From: Ensifer canadensis
GTDB taxonomy: Bacteria > Pseudomonadota > Alphaproteobacteria > Rhizobiales > Rhizobiaceae
NCBI RefSeq assembly: GCF_017488845.2
Contig: NZ_CP083370.1
Coordinates: forward strand, 1,984,001 to 2,048,000
Direction of reading: 5' to 3'
Length of the DNA: 64,000 nucleotides
This document shows, in pieces, positions 54,668 through 63,785 of the stretch (the stretch's first letter is position 1; the number at the start of each line of letters is the position of its first letter). A program made the position numbers and the translations under genes. Below the pieces are notes generated by a model. That model had not been told where the DNA came from. It did no database searches and saw only the letters and a program-made list of their open reading frames with translations.

Positions 54668-56611
54668 ATGACCCCGCTCCTCTCGCTCCGGCACGTCAGC
54701 AAGACCTATTTCAACGGCGATCTCGCCGTCGAGGTGCTGCATGGCGTCTCGCTCGACATCGAGGCCGGCGAGTTCGTCGCGATCATCGGCCAGTCCGGCT
54801 CGGGCAAGTCGACGCTGATGAACATTCTCGGCTGCCTCGACCAGCCGACCGAGGGCGACTATCTCATCGACGGCGAGCGGGTGTCGGGCTTCGACACCGA
54901 CGAACTGGCGGCGCTCAGGCGGCGCACCTTCGGCTTCGTCTTCCAGAGCTACAATCTCATCCCCACCGCAAGCGCACAGGAAAACGTCGAGGTGCCGGCC
55001 GTCTATGCCGGCATGTCGGCACGAGACCGTCACGATCGCGCAGGCGCCCTGCTGCATCAGCTGAAGCTCGGCGAGCGGCTCGACCACCGCCCAAACCAGC
55101 TTTCCGGCGGCCAGCAGCAGCGGGTATCGATCGCCCGCGCGCTGATGAACGGCGGCCGCGTGGTGCTGGCGGACGAACCGACCGGCGCGCTCGACAGCCA
55201 GAGCGGCTCCGACGTCATGGCGCTCTTGCGCGACATGAACGACAATGGCCATACGGTCATCGTCATCACCCACTCACGCGAGGTCGCCGAACAGGCCGAC
55301 CGGCTGATCGAGATCCATGACGGCCGCATCGTCGCCGACCGCACCAAGAAGAGCCGCAGCAATCCGGACGCAGCCCATGCGCTCAGCCGGACGGTGAGCG
55401 AGGGCTCGGCTGCGATCGCCGACGTCACCGAAGCGGTGAAGATGGCGTTCCGGGCGTTGCGCGCCAATCTCTTCCGCACCATCCTCACTTTGCTCGGCAT
55501 CGTCATCGGCGTCGGCTCGGTCGTCGCCATGCTGGCGATCGGCACCGGCGCGCAGGATTCCGTGCTCAGCCGCATTTCCTCCATGGGCTCCGACCTCCTG
55601 GTGGTCAGGCCGAGCATGGCCAATTTCCGCGGCAGCGCCGGCGGCAGCAATGTCACCCTTGTTCCTGCCGATGCCGACGCCATCCTCGAGGTACCGAATG
55701 TCGCCTTCGCCGTGCCCGAGTTGACCAGCACCGTCACGGTCCGGCGCGGCAATGTCGACTACCAGACCAGTGCCAACGGCACGGTGCCGCAGTTCACCAC
55801 CGCCAAATCCTGGAAGATACAGCAGGGCGAATTCCTCACCCAGGACGACATGGACACCTATGCGCCGGTGGCGGTCCTCGGTCAGACCGTGGTCAAGACG
55901 CTGTTTCCTGAAGGAGACAATCCGCTCGGGCAGTATGTGCTCGTCAACAAGATCCCCTTCCAGGTCATCGGCGTGATGGCGGAAATGGGCGCCACCTCCT
56001 TCGGCAACGACCAGGACGACGTCGTGCTCGTGCCGCTGACGACGGGCAGCATGCGCCTCTTCGGCCAGCGCAACGTGCGCACCATCACCGTGCAGGTGAA
56101 GGACGCGGCCGCCATCGACATCACGCAGCAGACCATCCAGGCGCTTCTCAACCAGCGGCACAAGCGCGAGGACACCCAGATCACCAACATGTCGTCGGTG
56201 CGCGAAGCCTTCACCGAAACCTCCAATACGATGAAGCTGTTTCTCGGCTCGGTCGCCGCCATCTCGCTGCTCGTCGGCGGCATCGGCGTGATGAATATCA
56301 TGCTGGTCTCGGTCAGCGAGCGCACCCGCGAAATCGGCGTGCGCATGGCAACCGGCGCGCGCCAGCGTGACATCCTCCTGCAGTTCATCATCGAGGCGCT
56401 GGTCGTCTCGGCGATCGGCGGCACGCTCGGCGTCGTCCTCGGTCTCGGCACCGGAGCGCTCGCCGGCCAGTTCGGCATGCCCGTTTCGTTCACGCTCGGC
56501 CCCGTCGCACTCGCCTTCGCCTGCGCCTTTTTGACTGGCCTCGTCTTCGGCTTCCTCCCCGCCCGCAATGCTTCCCGCCTGCAGCCGGCGGTGGCACTCA
56601 GTGCCGATTGA
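54668..56611 (+). CDS. macB: MacB-type ABC transporter (ATPase-permease fusion)
   Basis: Inner-membrane ABC exporter of 647 residues: ATPase (1-230) with Walker A GQSGSGKS (41-48), signature [15 protein letters not shown], Walker [14 protein letters not shown]; then a membrane part: first helix at about 265-285, a large periplasmic MacB_PCD domain (about 285-500, with [20 protein letters not shown]), and three more helices in an FtsX-type domain ([20 protein letters not shown]). Such pumps export macrolides, peptides or siderophores with an outer-membrane TolC protein. Follows macA directly; a TetR remnant is divergent upstream. Confidence 0.95.
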   Translation: MTPLLSLRHVSKTYFNGDLAVEVLHGVSLDIEAGEFVAIIGQSGSGKSTLMNILGCLDQPTEGDYLIDGERVSGFDTDELAALRRRTFGFVFQSYNLIPTASAQENVEVPAVYAGMSARDRHDRAGALLHQLKLGERLDHRPNQLSGGQQQRVSIARALMNGGRVVLADEPTGALDSQSGSDVMALLRDMNDNGHTVIVITHSREVAEQADRLIEIHDGRIVADRTKKSRSNPDAAHALSRTVSEGSAAIADVTEAVKMAFRALRANLFRTILTLLGIVIGVGSVVAMLAIGTGAQDSVLSRISSMGSDLLVVRPSMANFRGSAGGSNVTLVPADADAILEVPNVAFAVPELTSTVTVRRGNVDYQTSANGTVPQFTTAKSWKIQQGEFLTQDDMDTYAPVAVLGQTVVKTLFPEGDNPLGQYVLVNKIPFQVIGVMAEMGATSFGNDQDDVVLVPLTTGSMRLFGQRNVRTITVQVKDAAAIDITQQTIQALLNQRHKREDTQITNMSSVREAFTETSNTMKLFLGSVAAISLLVGGIGVMNIMLVSVSERTREIGVRMATGARQRDILLQFIIEALVVSAIGGTLGVVLGLGTGALAGQFGMPVSFTLGPVALAFACAFLTGLVFGFLPARNASRLQPAVALSAD

Positions 56612-56616
56612 GGCAA

Positions 56617-56650
56617 GCGGAGATTTTTCAACGAAATCCGCCCATTGCCG
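56617..56650. other. IS1182-end-like fragment after macB
   Basis: GAGATTTTTCAACGAAATCC lies just after the macB stop and shares TTTTTCAACGAAATC with the right end of the IS1182 element at 38381-38395. It suggests an old solo end or excision scar at this point. Confidence 0.45.
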
Positions 56651-56663
56651 ACACTCTTGTGTC

Positions 56664-57182
56664 ATGCAACAACAACGCGAAATCCCTTATCAGGCGCATT
56701 TAGCACTCGGCATGCAACGCAAGAAACCGCTTTATCGCAAGGTGAACACCCGAACGCACGGTGTGCGGCACGGTGACGGCGGCGAGTGGCGAGAGTCACG
56801 AGGCACAAAGGCCGTCAAACTGGATCTGTCTCATAACGGCTCGATGCACTCTCACCACCGGCATGGATTGGACTACACACCGCTGTTCCGGTTTCTCCTT
56901 TCACGCGTTGGCAACGATTGGAACGAAACCTACAGCGAAGCCGTCGCTCGGATTGATCGCTCTGATCCCATCTTTTGGCTGGTCGCCCGAAGCGAAGATG
57001 AACGACAGCCGTATGTGCGCCTCGGCGAGAGCTCATACTACAGCGGCCTATATGTTGATGAGAACAAGCACCTGGCATTGGTGGACCCGACGCTCACCGT
57101 CGACAATATGAAGCCCACTTGCAGATGCTGTACACACACTTTCAACGGGGAACGCTTCACACAGCCGTATGACGAGAGTTGA
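56664..57182 (+). CDS. Conserved hypothetical protein with Cys-rich C-terminus
   Basis: Protein of about 172 residues. It begins REIPYQAHLALGMQRKKPLY, has a His-rich basic middle (MHSHHRHGLDYTPLFRFLLS), and ends with PTCRCCTHTFNGERFTQPYD, which looks like a small zinc-binding Cys cluster. It resembles a bacterial family of unknown function of recollection (KPLYRKVNTRTHGVRHGDGG motif). Its base composition is lower in GC than macB on one side and the S51 gene on the other, suggesting acquisition, as does the IS-end-like fragment just upstream. Start ATG 56664 or the inner ATG 56712. Confidence 0.65.
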   Translation: MQQQREIPYQAHLALGMQRKKPLYRKVNTRTHGVRHGDGGEWRESRGTKAVKLDLSHNGSMHSHHRHGLDYTPLFRFLLSRVGNDWNETYSEAVARIDRSDPIFWLVARSEDERQPYVRLGESSYYSGLYVDENKHLALVDPTLTVDNMKPTCRCCTHTFNGERFTQPYDES

Positions 57183-57259
57183 AGCGGCATCATGTAGCCA
57201 CCGAGACTTTGCCAATCTTTGCATTCTGACCGGATCGCTTGACAAACCAAGAGGATTAC

Positions 57260-57952
57260 TTGCTCAACCTCATATTCTACAGCGACCAGCTTTTCCCCGA
57301 ATGTTCGGCAATCGACCTCCGGCTCGTGGACTTGCTGAAGGCCCGCGGCGGCGGAAACCGCATCGCCTATGTCGCCTCCGGCCCGGAACCGGACCGCAGC
57401 TTCTTTCTGGCCGGCCAATCCTATTATGGCAGACACGATCTCGATCTCGCGCTGTTCTACGATCTCGACGAGCCGCATCCCGCCGAAGATATCGCCGGGC
57501 TCTTCGCCTCAGACGCCATTCACCTCGCGGGCGGCCACACCGGTGAATTTCTGCAACGGCTGAAACGAAGCGGGATGCTCGGGCCGCTCCGCAATTGGGC
57601 GCCCTCCGGCGGCATCCTCATCGGCGTCAGCGCCGGCGCCATTCTCATGGGCCCGACGATCGCCACCGACGCGCTCTTCATCGGCCGCAGACCGGAGGAG
57701 ATAACGGACGGCAATGCCCTCGACCTCATGCCATTCGAGTTCTTCCCGCATCTTAGTGACGAGGACACCTACCTGCCCGACCTGCTGCGTTACAGCACCG
57801 GCACGGCGAGGCCGATCGTAGCATGCAACGATGGCGACGGTGTCGTTGTTGCGGGTGGAAAGATTGAGTGCGTGGGAAATCCGCTGTGGATCTCCGGTGG
57901 CGCCGTACGCGCGCCAGGCGAAATCGAGCTTGGCGGCTTTTCGATAGCGTAG
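57260..57952 (+). CDS. Peptidase S51 / cyanophycinase-like protein
   Basis: Type 1 glutamine-amidotransferase-like fold protein of the S51 family, 230 residues. Nucleophile elbow is visible in GVSAGAILMGP (Ser in GxSAG) and the family's AGGHTGEFLQRLKRSGM stretch; the domain start NLIFYSDQLFP fits the alpha/beta fold. It may be an alpha-aspartyl dipeptidase or cyanophycinase-like peptidase, but the substrate is not settled. Start is TTG 57260 with AAGAGGATTAC before it; an in-frame TTG at 57239 lacks a site. Confidence 0.75.
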   Translation: MLNLIFYSDQLFPECSAIDLRLVDLLKARGGGNRIAYVASGPEPDRSFFLAGQSYYGRHDLDLALFYDLDEPHPAEDIAGLFASDAIHLAGGHTGEFLQRLKRSGMLGPLRNWAPSGGILIGVSAGAILMGPTIATDALFIGRRPEEITDGNALDLMPFEFFPHLSDEDTYLPDLLRYSTGTARPIVACNDGDGVVVAGGKIECVGNPLWISGGAVRAPGEIELGGFSIA

Positions 57953-57985
57953 CCCTCAGTTCGCGGCACTCGCGCTGGCGCTACG

Positions 57986-58071
57986 GCATGCCGCGCAAAA
58001 CTGAACAGCGAAAAAACAAGAGCCGCGAGCGCGGCAAGAAGATCCTGAGATCGCGGCGCGTTTTCGCGCCG
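57986..58071 (+). repeat. Mosaic repeat, family B copy 4 (degenerate)
   Basis: GGCATGCCGCGCAAAACTGA, then AACAGCGAAAAAACAAGAGC and GAGATCGCGGCGCGTTTT. It lies 34 bases after the S51-type gene stop and ends the region before the DUF1127 gene. Confidence 0.5.
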
Positions 58072-58100
58072 ACGAGGCCGTCGCAGATGCCTTTCGTCGT

Positions 58101-58349
58101 CTACATCGCCCCCGCACGCGCGGCTTCGGAATATCGCGCAGTCGCTGCGGTTCCTCGCGACGACGCCGGCGCGCTTTCGGTGCGCCTTCCCTGCCACGCT
58201 TCGGCAGGTGTGACGCCGATGTCGTCCAGACGCTCCGCGTCCAGTTCGCGCAGATTTTGCAACTGCCAGAGCCGCGAGCGCGGCGAAGCGGCGAGAAAGA
58301 GGCCAAGTTCCCTGAGCATGTCGAACACCCATGTTTTGCTGCTGATCAT
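58101..58349 (-). CDS. DUF1127 small protein
   Basis: Protein of 82 residues. The DUF1127 motif is QLQNLRELDAERLDDIGVTP. In rhizobia members of this family are small, Arg-rich proteins linked to phosphate and carbon metabolism and to interaction with RNA. The tail after residue 50 (AEAWQGRRTESAPASSRGTA) is longer than most. The start is uncertain (ATG 58349 or 58319; 58364 is TTG). Divergent from the LysR gene at 58424. Confidence 0.65.
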   Translation of the reverse strand: MISSKTWVFDMLRELGLFLAASPRSRLWQLQNLRELDAERLDDIGVTPAEAWQGRRTESAPASSRGTAATARYSEAARAGAM

Positions 58350-58423
58350 GCTCGCATTGTGCAAGGCATCGATCTATAAATGAAGCTTGGATGTTCTATG
58401 CAATGCATAAGGATTTCTTTGGT

Positions 58424-59329
58424 ATGGCAACCCTCAACCTGGACTACCTCAAAACCTTCGCGCTGGTCGCCGAACTCGGCAGCTTCTCCGCCGCCGCGGA
58501 GCGCCTGGGGCTGACGCAGCCGGCCATCAGCCTGCAGGTGCGCGCGCTGGAAAAGCAGCTCGGCGTGCGCCTCGTCGAGCGCGTCGGCCGCACTGCAAGG
58601 CCAAGTGCCGCCGGCGCCGAACTGCTTGCGCATGTTGGCCGCATCGAGGCCGCGACAAACGAGGCTGTCGACGCGGTGGCACGCCACTCCAAGGGCGTTC
58701 TCGGCCGCGTGCGGCTCGGCACCGGCGCCACCCCTTGCGCCTTCATGCTGCCGCCGCTTCTCGCCGATCTCAATTGCCGCTTTCCCGATCTCGACATCAC
58801 CGTGGCGACGGGCAACAGCGCCGACATTGTCAGGGCTGTCGACGACAATCTGCTCGACATCGGGCTGGTCAGCCTCCCCGTCTCCGGCCGCATGTTCGAA
58901 GTCACCCCGCTTTTCGACGAGCGCTTCGTCGCCATCGCTCCGGCGGAGACCTCGCTCCCCGACACCGTGACGGCGGAGACATTGGCGCAACGACCGTTGA
59001 TCCTTTACGAGCCGGGCGCCAACACCCGCCGGCTCACCGATGAATGGCTGGCGGCAGACGGCGGCACCGCCGTCAAACCGGTGATGGCGCTTGGCAGCGT
59101 CGCCGCGATCAAGGAGATGGTCGCCGTCGGCCTCGGCGCGGCGCTCGTTCCGGAGATCGCCTTGCGCGCGCATGATCGCGAACGGCTGGTCGTGCGACCG
59201 CTGTCGCCGCCACTCTCGCGCCGCTTCGCCCTCGTGCTGCGCCGCGACAAACGGCTTGATCGAGCCCTGCGCGAAACGCTGGCTGCCTTGAAGACGCTGG
59301 CGGCGCTGGAGCCGGAGCCCCTGATATAG
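58424..59329 (+). CDS. LysR-family transcriptional regulator
   Basis: LysR-type regulator of 301 residues with the HTH FSAAAERLGLTQPAISLQVR at about residues 20-40 and the effector domain after about 90. The GxGATPCAFMLPP-like motif (LGTGATPCAFMLPPLLADLN) is typical for the CysB/CynR-type core. ATG 58424 is chosen for the family start MATLNLDYLKTFALVAELGS, with AAGGA upstream. The divergent DUF1127 gene is close, but I would not assign the target. Confidence 0.9.
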   Translation: MATLNLDYLKTFALVAELGSFSAAAERLGLTQPAISLQVRALEKQLGVRLVERVGRTARPSAAGAELLAHVGRIEAATNEAVDAVARHSKGVLGRVRLGTGATPCAFMLPPLLADLNCRFPDLDITVATGNSADIVRAVDDNLLDIGLVSLPVSGRMFEVTPLFDERFVAIAPAETSLPDTVTAETLAQRPLILYEPGANTRRLTDEWLAADGGTAVKPVMALGSVAAIKEMVAVGLGAALVPEIALRAHDRERLVVRPLSPPLSRRFALVLRRDKRLDRALRETLAALKTLAALEPEPLI

Positions 59330-59378
59330 GCTGCAAGGTTGCGGCCACGAGACCGGCGCATTGTTCCAGCCTTTCAAA

Positions 59379-59912
59379 TCATGCAAGCGCGTCCAGTTGC
59401 CGCAAGAGCTTGAAGCCTACGTAGTCGCTGCACCGGAACTGCCGACGGTAGTAGCAGTCCCAATAGCTCATCACCCGGTCACAGGTGAGCTTATAAAACG
59501 CCGGATTTGCCTTGATAAATGTTGAGACAACGTCCCGCTCCAAGTCGGGCAGAGCCGCGTAGATGTCATGGATGATCTCGACGACGTATTCGCCGATCAA
59601 CGCGATGACGAAAGGAATGGACCAGGGCTTATTGATGTGAAGGATTTCTTGCAGAGCGGCCTGACGTCCGAAGCCATCGGAACTGCGCGTCAGCATGCAC
59701 AGTGCAATTTGGCGCCGTTGCAGGTTCAGCCCTACAAACTCCGGCTTTGTCGAGGGAAGAACCCGACCAGGTATGTGCAGGATCTCGCCGAGAACGTTGA
59801 CCGAAAACGGTTCGGAAACGTAGTCGGAATTCAGTTTGAGTGCTGAAACAGCAATCGCGGACTGGGAGCGGAGTGCACTCGGGAAGGCTTCTGGAAACGT
59901 CTTTTCCACCAT
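59379..59912 (-). CDS. Hypothetical protein
   Basis: Protein of 177 residues without a recognised family. Contents: LNLQRRQIALCMLTRSSDGF, a middle hydrophobic stretch (WSIPFVIALIGEYVVEIIHD), and a Cys/Tyr-rich end (YWDCYYRRQFRCSDYVGFKL). It is less GC-rich than neighbours. Start ATG 59912 with GGAG nine bases before. It may be a recent acquisition or a fast-evolving gene. Confidence 0.55.
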   Translation of the reverse strand: MVEKTFPEAFPSALRSQSAIAVSALKLNSDYVSEPFSVNVLGEILHIPGRVLPSTKPEFVGLNLQRRQIALCMLTRSSDGFGRQAALQEILHINKPWSIPFVIALIGEYVVEIIHDIYAALPDLERDVVSTFIKANPAFYKLTCDRVMSYWDCYYRRQFRCSDYVGFKLLRQLDALA

Positions 59913-60047
59913 CAATCAACTCCAGAAATGCAGCCCCACCAGGGACATGTGGCCGCAACATTATCCGCGAGGCAATATCCCCGCAAAAGCTGACGGCTGC
60001 ATCAAGAACTGCGTAACACAAGGGGTCAGGATTTTCAGAAACGAGCC

Positions 60048-60455
60048 CTACAGATGCCGCACCTCTGATGGTGTCGAGCCCCAGTCATCGTGCAGTCCGT
60101 CGAAGTAGGTGACGGGTGCGGCCATCAGTTCGTCGATATCGACGCCGTCGAGGCAGGCGACGTTGATGTTGTAATAGGTGTGTCCCGTCATGTTCGGTGC
60201 GTCGATCCGCTCGAACGGGCGCACGCCGCAATGGCTGCAGAAGAAATGATGGGCGACCGGGTTGCGACCGCGATAATCCGCTAGCGCCTCTTCGCCGGCG
60301 ATCAGACGGAAAGCCGACGGCGCCACCTCCACCGACCACAGCCGCATCTTGGTACAGAGCGTGCAGTTGCACTTGCCGGTCCCGGCGCTGAGATCGACAT
60401 CTGCCTCGATGTAAACTGCGCCGCAATGGCAGCTGCCAGTGTAGGTCTTCAGCAT
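60048..60455 (-). CDS. GFA-family (glutathione-dependent formaldehyde-activating enzyme-like) protein
   Basis: Small zinc-binding protein of 135 residues. Zn ligands are clear: Cys in SCHCGAV (9 and 11), KCNCTLCTKM and FFCSHCGVRP. This is the CENP-V/GFA fold; most bacterial members have no proved activity, and some act in formaldehyde detoxification. The start MLKTYTGSCHCGAVYIEADV is canonical. Single gene. Confidence 0.88.
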   Translation of the reverse strand: MLKTYTGSCHCGAVYIEADVDLSAGTGKCNCTLCTKMRLWSVEVAPSAFRLIAGEEALADYRGRNPVAHHFFCSHCGVRPFERIDAPNMTGHTYYNINVACLDGVDIDELMAAPVTYFDGLHDDWGSTPSEVRHL

Positions 60456-60767
60456 TCCGCCCCTCCCGCCTTGCCTGAAAATCCCAAATCCAAGGTCCTG
60501 CGGCGTGTGTGCGTCCCATCTGACGCGACGCTGCCAAGCCGCGCAAACTATGCCACCGGCCGCCGTTGTTGAAAATCGCGGAACTGTGCAGCAGATGCCT
60601 TAAAGCCGGTACAATGCGGCCTGGCCCGTGTCAGCGGTGTCATAAGGCAGATGGCGCCAATGGTTCTTCAACCTGGCTCGTGCAAACGCCGGCGCGATGC
60701 TACATTGCCGTGCCTTGGAAAATTCCCTCTCGGCCCAGGGCCACCGCGTGCGCAATGGAGGTTTCTC

Positions 60768-61769
60768 GTGGTCAATCCTGCACCGGCACCCGCTTCGCTG
60801 CGCATCCCGACCTTCGACGATGTCCAGACCGCCCGAGCACGCATCGCCGGCGCGGCGCACCGCACGCCTGTGTTGACATCGCGAACTGCCGACGCCCAAG
60901 CCGGAGCGACCGTATTTTTCAAGGCGGAGAACCTGCAGCGTGCGGGCGCTTTCAAATTCCGTGGCGCGTACAACGCCATCGCTGCGCTGGACGCACGCTC
61001 CCGGCAGAATGGTGTCGTCGCCTTTTCCTCAGGCAATCACGCCCAGGCACTCGCCTATGCCGCGAGACTCCAGGGTGTTTCGGCGACAGTGGTCATGCCG
61101 CGCGACGCTCCGGAGATAAAGGTGGCGGCGACCAGGGGCTATGGAGCCGAGATCGTCTTTTACGATCGATATACGGAAGATCGTGCGGAGATAAGCCTGC
61201 GCCTTGCCGCCGACCGGGGCGCAGCGCTGATCCCTCCCTATGACCACCCGGATGTCATCGCCGGACAGGGTACCGCAGCACTGGAACTGATCGAGGATGT
61301 CGGGGAGATCGATTTGCTCGTCGTTCCGCTGGGCGGCGGCGGTTTGCTTCCCGGCAGCGCGCTCAGCGCCAGGGCGCTTTTGCCCGCCTGCTCCATTGTT
61401 GGCGTCGAGCCCGAGGCGGGAAACGACGGCCAGCAATCATTGCGCAAGGGCGAAGTGGTTCAGATCCCGGTGCCGAAGTCGATCGCTGATGGCGCGCTTG
61501 TCACCCATGTCGGCAACCACAACTTCGCCATCCTGAAAGACACAGTCGATGACATCGTCACGGTTACTGATGGGCAACTGGTCGAGACGATGCGGTTCTT
61601 TGCCGAGCGCATGAAGATCGTCGTGGAACCGACCGGCTGCCTGGCCGCGGCGGGCGTTTTGCAGGGGGCAATCGCCTGTGGCGGAAAGCGGGTGGGTATT
61701 CTGTTGAGCGGCGGCAACATCGATCTGAAAACCTTCAGCGCACTTCTAGAGCGCCGTGCGTTCAGATGA
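60768..61769 (+). CDS. Threonine/serine dehydratase-like PLP enzyme
   Basis: Fold-type II PLP enzyme of 333 residues of the catabolic threonine dehydratase/serine racemase group. PLP Lys is in AGAFKFRGAYNAIAA, the loop SSGNHAQALAYAA is typical, and the phosphate-binding loop is PLGGGGLLPG. There is no regulatory ACT domain. Start is GTG 60768 with GGAGGTTTCTC before it; the in-frame ATG at 60651 adds a non-homologous tail. The last seven codons (LERRAFR and stop) lie inside a family D repeat, so the native C-terminus may have been replaced. Confidence 0.88.
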   Translation: MVNPAPAPASLRIPTFDDVQTARARIAGAAHRTPVLTSRTADAQAGATVFFKAENLQRAGAFKFRGAYNAIAALDARSRQNGVVAFSSGNHAQALAYAARLQGVSATVVMPRDAPEIKVAATRGYGAEIVFYDRYTEDRAEISLRLAADRGAALIPPYDHPDVIAGQGTAALELIEDVGEIDLLVVPLGGGGLLPGSALSARALLPACSIVGVEPEAGNDGQQSLRKGEVVQIPVPKSIADGALVTHVGNHNFAILKDTVDDIVTVTDGQLVETMRFFAERMKIVVEPTGCLAAAGVLQGAIACGGKRVGILLSGGNIDLKTFSALLERRAFR

Positions 61770-61852
61770 ACGCACAAAGGACGCTCTAGCACTTTGATCC
61801 TAGAGCATCTTATCCGCTTTCAGCGATTCCACTTGAAAGCAGGATGCTCTAG
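61746..61852 (+). repeat. Double-hairpin intergenic element, family D
   Basis: First hairpin: CTAGAGCGCCGTGCGTTCA paired with TGAACGCACAAAGGACGCTCTAG (61746-61789). Second: TAGAGCATCTTATCCGCTTT paired with GAAAGCAGGATGCTCTA (61801-61852). It includes the stop codon of the dehydratase gene. Confidence 0.8.
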
Positions 61853-61935
61853 GCGGGCACTGAAGCGCGCACCCGCTTACCCTTCGGTTGCATCAATGCT
61901 AATATGCCCTCGATCGGTGAATGGGGATCGCCGCC

Positions 61936-62013
61936 ATGATCGAGGGTCAAGCTTTCTACTATGTCCTGGTTTGGATGCTGGCTTTTGCCGTCTGGTTTTT
62001 CTTCTTCCGATGA
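61936..62013 (+). CDS. Predicted 25-aa membrane peptide
   Basis: Frame of 25 residues starting MIEGQAFYYVLVWML, then AFAVWFFFFR and stop: a single hydrophobic segment with an acidic N-terminus and one Arg at the end, fitting a transmembrane peptide. GGGGATCGCCGCC is before the ATG (spacing about nine). It lies between two repeats. Candidate only; nothing is known of it. Confidence 0.4.
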   Translation: MIEGQAFYYVLVWMLAFAVWFFFFR

Positions 62014-62032
62014 ATGTGAAGGATAGTCGGCC

Positions 62033-62136
62033 CTACAGCGCCGCGCGTCTTTTAGGATGCGCCAAGGTCGCTGTAGCACTTTGATTGACTGCATGTTTTT
62101 GCCCTTTGATCGGATAGGAGTAAAGGAAACATGCAG
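62033..62136 (-). repeat. RIME-like mosaic repeat, family A copy 8
   Basis: Reverse copy, CTACAGCGCCGCGCGTCTTT to GGAGTAAAGGAAACATGCAG, with the right arm partly diverged. It lies between the small peptide and the SDR. Confidence 0.85.
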
Positions 62137-62356
62137 GTGCTTGAGCAGTCATCTTTGCCGCGGCGAACTTTCCAGGGTGCAGGGCAAACACGAGATCGTG
62201 GCAGATGCTACGCTTCGATCCGCTCAACCCTGACATCCGGACCGACCCTTCAAATTTTCGATGACCACCATCATTCAGTTGTCCCCATCGCAAATCGGGT
62301 GGGCGCTGCTTCTTGTCGGCGATACTCAGTGCGCCTCAACCAAGAGGAGCAAGTCC

Positions 62357-63106
62357 ATGTCCATGCTGCAAGATAAGATCGCAATCGTCACCGGCGCGTC
62401 GTCGGGTATCGGCCGCGCGGTCGCAGAACTCTTCGCCACCGAAGGCGCGAAGGTGGTTTTGAACGCCCGCACCCAAGCACCACTCAATGCCGTGGTGGAG
62501 GCTATCCGTGCCGAGGGCGGCGAAGCGATCGCCGTCAGCGGCGATGTCGCTGACGAAGATACCCATGCCCGGCTGATTGAGGCCGCCATCAGCCGGTTCG
62601 GCGGCCTCGACATTGCCGTCAACAATGCCGGCGCCGTCGGCGCGGTCAGGCCGCTTGCCGAGATCACGGCCGCAGAATGGCAGGAGGTGCTGGCCGCCAA
62701 CTTCACCTCCGCCTTCCTCGGCGCCCGCCACCAGATCCCGGCAATGCTCAAGCGCGGCGGCGGATCGCTGGTCTTCACCTCGACCTTCGTCGGCACCAGC
62801 GTCGGCATCCCCGGCATGGGCGCCTATGGCGCCTCCAAGGCGGGGTTGATGGGGCTGGTCAAGGGCATCACCGCCGACTATGGCGCGAGCGGCATCCGCG
62901 CCAATGCCCTGCTCCCGGGCGGCGTCGACACGCCGGCTGCCGGCAGCCAGGAGCAGAAGGAATGGGCCGCAGGCCTGCATGCGATGAAGCGGATCGCCCA
63001 ACCGGAGGAAATCGCCCGGGCGGCGCTATTCCTGGCAAGCCCGATGGCAAGCTTCGTTGCCGGCACCGCGCTCTACGCCGATGGCGGCAACGCCGCGGTC
63101 AAATGA
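62357..63106 (+). CDS. SDR-family oxidoreductase
   Basis: Short-chain dehydrogenase of 249 residues. Cofactor motif VTGASSGIGRAVAEL at about 11-25, NNAGAVG around 90, Ser in TSTFVG, Tyr and Lys in YGASKAG, PGGVDTPAAG after the helix. ATG 62357 has GAGGAGCAAGTCC upstream. It is glucose-dehydrogenase/FabG-like; substrate unknown. Confidence 0.92.
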   Translation: MSMLQDKIAIVTGASSGIGRAVAELFATEGAKVVLNARTQAPLNAVVEAIRAEGGEAIAVSGDVADEDTHARLIEAAISRFGGLDIAVNNAGAVGAVRPLAEITAAEWQEVLAANFTSAFLGARHQIPAMLKRGGGSLVFTSTFVGTSVGIPGMGAYGASKAGLMGLVKGITADYGASGIRANALLPGGVDTPAAGSQEQKEWAAGLHAMKRIAQPEEIARAALFLASPMASFVAGTALYADGGNAAVK

Positions 63107-63130
63107 CCATAGCGGCAACGCCGTTGTTGC

Positions 63131-63165
63131 GCGCCGGAGTAGATCGCCCCGGCGCCTTCGTTTGA
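63131..63165 (+). terminator. Weak intrinsic terminator after the SDR
   Basis: GCGCCGG, ten bases, CCGGCGC, then CTTCGTTTG. Short T run, so only moderate strength. Confidence 0.4.
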
Positions 63166-63218
63166 TGCCGCAGATCGGGGTGCAGTGCCTGCGAAGCTCG
63201 TCCAGTTACATCGAAGCT

Positions 63219-63671
63219 TCAAAGCGGGATTGCCGTCGTCTCCTTGCCGGTGCGGATCACGAAGCTGGTGTAGTATCGCGCGACATTGCTCCCTTCCCCG
63301 AACAGTCGCTCGGTGAGCGCGTCGAGTTCGTCCATGTCCTTCAGGCGCAGCATCAGAAGCGCATCGGTCGCGCCGCTGACGCTATAGGCCTGGGTCACCG
63401 CCGCCTCGGCGGCGACCATATCGAGAAAACGGCGCACATATTGTTCGCCGTGGCGCTCCAGCTCGACGGTGATGATCGCCTTCACCCCTCGGCCCGCTTT
63501 TGCGGGATTGAGAACGGCAACGACGCGGTCGATGATACCAGCGGATCTTAAGCGCCTGATGCGCCGCAGGCAGCTCGACGGCGACAGCCCGACCTCGGTG
63601 GCAAGATCAGCGTTGGTTCGCGACGCATCCTCCTGCATCAGCTTGAGCAGCTTTCTGTCGATCCGATCCAT
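63219..63671 (-). CDS. Lrp/AsnC-family regulator
   Basis: Leucine-responsive-type regulator of 150 residues: HTH ([20 protein letters not shown]) and RAM/AsnC ligand domain in the C-half ([20 protein letters not shown]). ATG 63671 with GGGGATGGA upstream. It is divergent from the membrane protein at 63786 (113 bases), so a candidate regulator of that gene. Confidence 0.9.
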   Translation of the reverse strand: MDRIDRKLLKLMQEDASRTNADLATEVGLSPSSCLRRIRRLRSAGIIDRVVAVLNPAKAGRGVKAIITVELERHGEQYVRRFLDMVAAEAAVTQAYSVSGATDALLMLRLKDMDELDALTERLFGEGSNVARYYTSFVIRTGKETTAIPL

Positions 63672-63785
63672 TCCATCCCCCAATTTATGCGCGTGCAATT
63701 TTATTGCACATATTCGCATATTTTGACCACAACTGCGAATGGCCCCGCGCTAGTCCTTGGACAACCCATTCAAGGAGGCATCGCC

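Noticed and set aside
55274..56665. 463-codon minus-strand frame over macB
   Set aside because: Opposite to the conserved MacB permease; His/Asp/Arg-rich product with no motif.
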